From: Candidatus Binatia bacterium
GTDB lineage: Bacteria; Desulfobacterota_B; Binatia; UBA9968
NCBI GenBank assembly: GCA_025922795.1
Contig: JAICHC010000055.1
Span: 1-9,853, forward strand
DNA length: 9,853 bases
Direction: 5' to 3'
Part shown: positions 6,253-9,853 of the stretch, piece by piece
Layout: every line of letters starts with the position of its first letter
How positions within the stretch are numbered: the first letter of the stretch is position 1
Position numbers and translations under genes: made by a program
The notes under the pieces: generated by a model
The model's input: only the letters and a program-made list of their open reading frames with translations
Database searches by the model: none
Told to the model about the DNA's origin: nothing

Positions 6253-7422
6253 TTAGCGCAAGTTTCCCGTGTGACCCAGCGAGTATCTGCCAGGCTGCGG
6301 CCAGACCGTGAGGCCGTGGGGTTCGCTCTTTACGGGTATTTTTTTGACGCTCCCGGAAGTCGTGTCGAAAATATAGACCTCGTTGTCGTAGCGGCCGGAG
6401 AGCCACAGTTGTTTGCCGTCGATGGTGAGGTTTCCCATGTCAGGACTGCCGCCGCCGGGAATTGTCCAGGTGTCGGTGACCTTGCGGGTGGCAAAATCGA
6501 TCACCGAAACGCTGCCTTTGCCTTTCGGCGGACCGTAGACCCGAGCTACTCCGCGATTGGCGACGTAGAGTTTGGTGCCGCTGCGGTCCGGGTAGAGACC
6601 GTGCGCGCCCAGGCCGGTCCTAATATGGCCGATCTCGAAGAACTTGTCGGCGTCGATGATAAACACGCCCGCGGCTTTCATGTCGGCGACGTAAAAAACT
6701 TTGCCGTCGGGCGAGATGCGTACGTCCTGCGGCATGCCGCCTTTGGAAAGTTTAAGATAACCGACCACTTTCTTATCGAGCAGATCAACCTTGGCGAGCG
6801 CGCCGCCATATTCGCAGGTAAAAATCCCGTACCGGCCATCGATCGAAAAATCGGCGTGGTTGATCCCCGGACAATTGGGCGTGTCGATTGAATATTTCAT
6901 CGCCATCGTGTGCGGATCGCGAAAATCGAGCCTCTTGCGCGCCTCCGCTACGATGATCGCGGCGCTGCCGTCCGGAGTAAAATACATATTGTAGGGATCG
7001 TCGACCGGAAGATTCTTGCCGGGCTTGCCGGTGATCGGATCGATGGCCGTTACACTGCCGTCGTCACGGCCTTCGGCATTGTTGTTGACCCACAGAGTTT
7101 TTAGATCCCACGAGGGCACTACGTGTTGCGGATGGATGCCGACTCTGAACTTAGTGACGATCTTCAGGGTTGCGGGATCGATCACCCACACATCGTTGGA
7201 GCTACGGTTGGGGACGTAGACTCGATGCAAGTGATTGGCGACGACCGGGCTTAAATTGCCAGAACGGGTTTCGCTATAAAGATTATTTGGATCGATGACC
7301 GGCGGCATCCCGGGCACGGTGTGAATCGCTCGCGCGCCGATCTCAGCAGCGATGGTCATCTGCGACGGACATAAGAGTATCGCGAGCATCAGTGCTGACA
7401 ACTGCAAGACGCGATAGCGCAT
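6253..7422 (-). CDS. Exported YVTN/YncE-like beta-propeller protein
   Basis: This is a secreted beta-propeller of the YVTN/YncE type, 389 residues. A signal peptide covers about residues 1-26 (hydrophobic LQLSALMLAILLCP, cleavage near TIAA/E); Leu at -1 of Cys18 argues against a lipoprotein. Blade-type repeats recur about every 40-50 residues: RVYVPNRSSNDVWVIDPATL (67-86), TLWVNNN with SVTAIDP (109-129), RYGIFTCEYGGALAKVDL (197-214), VFYVADMKAAGVFIIDAD (242-259), KLYVANRG with SVSVIDFATRK (284-314) and QLWLSGRYDNEVYIFD (338-353), consistent with seven blades. Cys184 and Cys203 could form a disulfide. The start is set at 7422, not a longer upstream frame reaching into the hydroxylase gene, because GGAGGTG lies 8 nt before it and the signal peptide begins there. 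It is 100 bp after the molybdenum hydroxylase. Such propellers bind proteins or ligands, or accompany periplasmic oxidation systems; its function here is unknown. Confidence 0.88.
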   Translation of the reverse strand: MRYRVLQLSALMLAILLCPSQMTIAAEIGARAIHTVPGMPPVIDPNNLYSETRSGNLSPVVANHLHRVYVPNRSSNDVWVIDPATLKIVTKFRVGIHPQHVVPSWDLKTLWVNNNAEGRDDGSVTAIDPITGKPGKNLPVDDPYNMYFTPDGSAAIIVAEARKRLDFRDPHTMAMKYSIDTPNCPGINHADFSIDGRYGIFTCEYGGALAKVDLLDKKVVGYLKLSKGGMPQDVRISPDGKVFYVADMKAAGVFIIDADKFFEIGHIRTGLGAHGLYPDRSGTKLYVANRGVARVYGPPKGKGSVSVIDFATRKVTDTWTIPGGGSPDMGNLTIDGKQLWLSGRYDNEVYIFDTTSGSVKKIPVKSEPHGLTVWPQPGRYSLGHTGNLR

Positions 7423-7428
7423 GATTTT

Positions 7429-7435
7429 CACCTCC
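7429..7435 (-). promoter_or_regulatory. Shine-Dalgarno that fixes the beta-propeller start
   Basis: GGAGGTG on the - strand, with GGAGG 8 nt before the ATG at 7422. The in-frame upstream ATG at 7569 lies inside the hydroxylase gene, has no such site, and would put about 49 unrelated residues ahead of the signal peptide. This site therefore decides the start. Confidence 0.85.
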
Positions 7436-7450
7436 AACGCATGGCAGAAG

Positions 7451-7476
7451 CCCGGCGGCGTCCTAGAGGCGCCGGG
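7451..7476. other. GC-rich hairpin between the hydroxylase and beta-propeller genes
   Basis: CCCGGCG (7451-7457) and CGCCGGG (7470-7476) form a perfect 7-bp GC stem around a 12-nt loop. It lies 46 nt after the hydroxylase stop and 28 nt before the beta-propeller ATG, both on the - strand. No T-run follows on that strand, so it is not a canonical intrinsic terminator. It could slow transcription, protect the 3' end of the hydroxylase mRNA, or lower expression of the next gene. Confidence 0.4.
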
Positions 7477-7522
7477 TGGGTGCATGTTAGACGAAAAATG
7501 ATAGGAATTCGAGGTTGGCTGA

Positions 7523-9838
7523 TTAAGCGGCGCTCTTCTTTTTAGCGTTCTGCATGGCCCAATAAACATTCTCGGGCTTGAGCGGCAAATCGTAGACTCT
7601 CACTCCTAACGCATCGGCGACCGCGTTGCCGATCGCCGCCGGGGTCGGCGCCAGTCCCGGTTCGCCCAGGCCTTTGGCACCATAGGGTCCCTCGGGCTCG
7701 GGACATTCCACGACAATGGGAATGATCTCAGGGGTGTCTAGCGACGTCACCAGGTGATAGTCGAGGAATGAGGGGTTGCGCACTTTGCCGCTGTCGTCAA
7801 CGACCATCTCTTCGTGCAGCGCCGAGCCGATACCCATGACCACGCCACCTTCGATCTGCGCCACGCAATTGAGCGGATTGATTGCCTTGCCCACGTCGTG
7901 GGCTGCAGACATGCGCAGCACGCGCACCCGGCCGCTGTCCTCGTCGACCGCGACTTCGGCGGCCTGGGTGGCGTACATGTAAAACGCCGAAGCATGGTCG
8001 CTGTGTCCGGTTTCGAGATCCAAGTCTTTGCCGATTTCGTAAGTATAGGAACCGTCGCCGCGCACCTCGCCGTTGATGCCGAGCTTGCGCCTTACGATTT
8101 CGCCGATAGGAAGAGCCTGCTGCGGCTGGTCCTTTAGGGAAACCTTGCCGTCGCCGTAAACGAGATCTTTGACTTCGGCTTCGAGCATCGGGCTGGCGGC
8201 TTCCATGATCTGCTCGCGCGCGTGAATGGAGGCGCGGCGCACGGCGTTACCCATGTGATAGGTGCTGCGACTCGACGTAGTCGAGGCGTCGAACGGGATC
8301 ACATCAGTGTCGAGCTGGTGCATGCGGACTTTGTCGATTGGCACCTTGAGCTCTTCTGCAGCAACTTGCGACAGGATCGTATTGCAGCCCTGGCCGATTT
8401 CCACCGTCCCCGCCAGGACGGTGACTTCGCCCTTGGCGTTCACTACGACGCCGGCGGCTGAAGTGGTGGGCGATCGGGTTGGCTTTTGAATGCAAGCGAA
8501 GCCTTTGCCGATCTTCAGGCCCGGCCGTATGGCTTTTGGTTTTTTGCCCCAGTCAATCGCTTCGGTGGCTTTAATCAGGGTTTCCTTCAGGCCCACGGCG
8601 TGAAGCTGCTCGCCCCAGTAAGCAACGTCGCCTTCAACGAAAATGTTCTTCATGCGAATATCGACCGGATCCATGCCGAGCCGCCTGGCGAGCTCATCCA
8701 TTTGCTGCTCGCCGGCCCAGGCGCCCTGCGGAATGCCGTAGCCACGATAGGAGCCGGCGACCGGTTTATTGGTATAAACCGCATAGCCGTCGACTTTCAC
8801 ATGCGGAATGCGGTAAGGCCCGGGGGCGGGAAGGCTGCCGCGGATACAGACGGTCGGACTCTTCTCGGCGTAGGCTCCGGCGCCCCAGTAAATCTTCATC
8901 TCGCGCGCTACCAAGGTGCCGTCGTTTTTGACCCCGGTTTTGGAGTAAACCACGGCTTCGTGGCGCGTCAGTGTGGAGATGAAAGTTTCCTCGCGATTGA
9001 ACTTCACGCGCACCGGCCGGCCGCTGGTATGGAACGCCAGGGCAACCGCGATCGGCTCGACCTTCAAACCGCCCTTCGAACCGAAACCGCCGCCTTGTAA
9101 CGGGTTGATGAAACGGATTTTTTCCTTGGGCATGCCCAAGGCTTCGCTGATCTCATGGAGCGCGCGAAAGGGCGCGTCATTGGCCACCCAGATGGTCAAG
9201 CGCCCCGACTGTTTGTCGAACTGCGCGTGCGCCGAATGCGGCTCCATGGCGGCATGCTGAATGATGGGGACGAAATAGCGCTCCTCGAGCACGAGATCGG
9301 ACTCCCTGAAGCCTTGCTCGACATTGCCTGTGCGCAGCTTAAAGTGCTCGGCGACATTGGGCATCGCGGCTCTGACAATGAAGTCAACTTTGCGATATTT
9401 GTCGAAATCTTCGTGAATTTCGACTGCGCCCGGTTTGCAGGCTGCTTCAGGATCGGTGTAAACCGGCAGATCTTCGTATTCGACTTCGATGAGCTTCAGC
9501 GCCGCTTGGGCGATGTCCTCGTCTTCCGCCGCAACCGCAGCAACCGGTTCGCCGATATAGCGAACTTTGTCCTGAGCCAGAAACGGCTTGTCCTTGATCG
9601 ACTCGCCGTGGGTCCAGGGAGTGTTTTCGGCGGTCACGACCGCGACCACTCCCGATAGCCTTTTGGCTTTTTCGCAGTCGATCTTTTTGATTTTAGCGTG
9701 CGCTTTGGGGCTGAACAAAGTCTTCCCGTGGAGCATGTTGGGCAGAACCAGATCGTACCCATAAACTGCCTGGCCGGTGATTTTCTCTTCGGCGTCAACG
9801 CGCTGGACCGGTTTACCTATGACTGTCAGTTCTGCCAT
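7523..9838 (-). CDS. Molybdopterin-binding subunit of a xanthine dehydrogenase/CoxL-family molybdenum hydroxylase
   Basis: This is the catalytic large subunit of a molybdenum hydroxylase that inserts water-derived oxygen into a ring or aldehyde carbon, or in the 4-hydroxybenzoyl-CoA reductase branch reduces it. It is complete at 771 residues (family 750-800). The N-terminal a/b hammerhead domain spans about 16-125 (TGQAVYGYDL, YIGEPVAAVAAED). Cofactor motifs follow: QGGGFGSKGG (248-257), AGSYRGYG (361-368), EIGQGC (480-485) and AQIEGGVVMGIG (660-671). GPYGAKGLGEPG (717-728) carries the catalytic Glu726. The CoxL-specific VAYRCSFR loop is absent (SYRGYG instead), so it is not a form I CO dehydrogenase. 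The EGPYGAKGLGEPG block recalls aromatic-ring enzymes such as HcrA, without settling the substrate. The ATG has an AGGGAG site 5 nt upstream. No FAD or 2Fe-2S subunit gene is present here; they could lie just beyond 9853, 5' of this gene. Confidence 0.93.
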   Translation of the reverse strand: MAELTVIGKPVQRVDAEEKITGQAVYGYDLVLPNMLHGKTLFSPKAHAKIKKIDCEKAKRLSGVVAVVTAENTPWTHGESIKDKPFLAQDKVRYIGEPVAAVAAEDEDIAQAALKLIEVEYEDLPVYTDPEAACKPGAVEIHEDFDKYRKVDFIVRAAMPNVAEHFKLRTGNVEQGFRESDLVLEERYFVPIIQHAAMEPHSAHAQFDKQSGRLTIWVANDAPFRALHEISEALGMPKEKIRFINPLQGGGFGSKGGLKVEPIAVALAFHTSGRPVRVKFNREETFISTLTRHEAVVYSKTGVKNDGTLVAREMKIYWGAGAYAEKSPTVCIRGSLPAPGPYRIPHVKVDGYAVYTNKPVAGSYRGYGIPQGAWAGEQQMDELARRLGMDPVDIRMKNIFVEGDVAYWGEQLHAVGLKETLIKATEAIDWGKKPKAIRPGLKIGKGFACIQKPTRSPTTSAAGVVVNAKGEVTVLAGTVEIGQGCNTILSQVAAEELKVPIDKVRMHQLDTDVIPFDASTTSSRSTYHMGNAVRRASIHAREQIMEAASPMLEAEVKDLVYGDGKVSLKDQPQQALPIGEIVRRKLGINGEVRGDGSYTYEIGKDLDLETGHSDHASAFYMYATQAAEVAVDEDSGRVRVLRMSAAHDVGKAINPLNCVAQIEGGVVMGIGSALHEEMVVDDSGKVRNPSFLDYHLVTSLDTPEIIPIVVECPEPEGPYGAKGLGEPGLAPTPAAIGNAVADALGVRVYDLPLKPENVYWAMQNAKKKSAA

Positions 9839-9853
9839 CTCTTCTCCCTAATA

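Noticed and set aside
6148..6891. + strand open frame (247 residues) opposite the beta-propeller gene
   Set aside because: It runs through the REP-like element and then antisense to a well supported gene, with no motif or SD.
7423..7569. 49-residue N-terminal extension of the beta-propeller, overlapping the hydroxylase 3' end
   Set aside because: The signal peptide and the GGAGGTG site both point to the ATG at 7422; the extension has no SD and no family similarity that I can see.
8486..9100. + strand open frame (204 residues) inside the hydroxylase gene
   Set aside because: Antisense shadow of a gene with intact family motifs throughout.
7523..9838. Aerobic CO dehydrogenase CoxL
   Set aside because: The form I active-site loop VAYRCSFR is absent; the matching position reads AGSYRGYG.

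Overview
The window is about 57% GC by eye and densely coded. It has no rRNA, tRNA, CRISPR array, integrase or transposase that I can see. It looks like the chromosome of an uncultured or environmental proteobacterium-like soil or sediment organism. The combination of an orphan TctC-type binding protein, an AtzE/AtzG-like amidase pair, a dipeptide/oligopeptide-type ABC transporter, a metal-dependent amidohydrolase and a CoxL/XdhA-type molybdenum hydroxylase is typical of catabolically versatile lineages such as Binatota, Tectomicrobia, Rokubacteria and Burkholderiales. This placement is inference from family content and style, not a lineage marker.

Layout. The + strand block (1-2886) holds the 3' end of a DppB-type ABC permease, a complete DppC-type permease 10 bp later, and an ATZ/TRZ-type amidohydrolase with its own apparent leaderless promoter. 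It converges on a - strand block (9838 down to 2926) across 39 bp. In transcription order that block holds a molybdopterin-binding hydroxylase subunit (9838-7523), an exported YVTN/YncE-like beta-propeller (7422-6253), a 310-bp intergenic stretch with a degenerate REP-like inverted-repeat element, a TctC-type periplasmic binding protein (5942-4908), an AtzG-like small subunit (4874-4680), an AtzE/GatA-type amidase (4674-3274), and a one-helix small membrane protein (3186-2926) behind a good sigma70-type promoter.

How the genes may work together. Two uptake functions (an ABC permease pair and a solute-binding protein) sit beside three enzyme types that often act in series on nitrogen heterocycles and amides: a molybdenum hydroxylase (ring hydroxylation), an amidohydrolase (deamination or ring opening) and an AtzE/AtzG-like amidase (amide or biuret-type hydrolysis). 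A catabolic locus for a nitrogen-containing aromatic or amide compound is a reasonable hypothesis, but the substrate cannot be read from the sequence. The partner genes expected for the transporter (binding protein, ATPases) and for the hydroxylase (FAD and 2Fe-2S subunits) are not in the window. They could lie beyond either edge.

Nothing here is clearly a new biological system. The best leads are the tctC-atzG-amidase operon, the leaderless promoter, the small membrane protein and the REP-like element.
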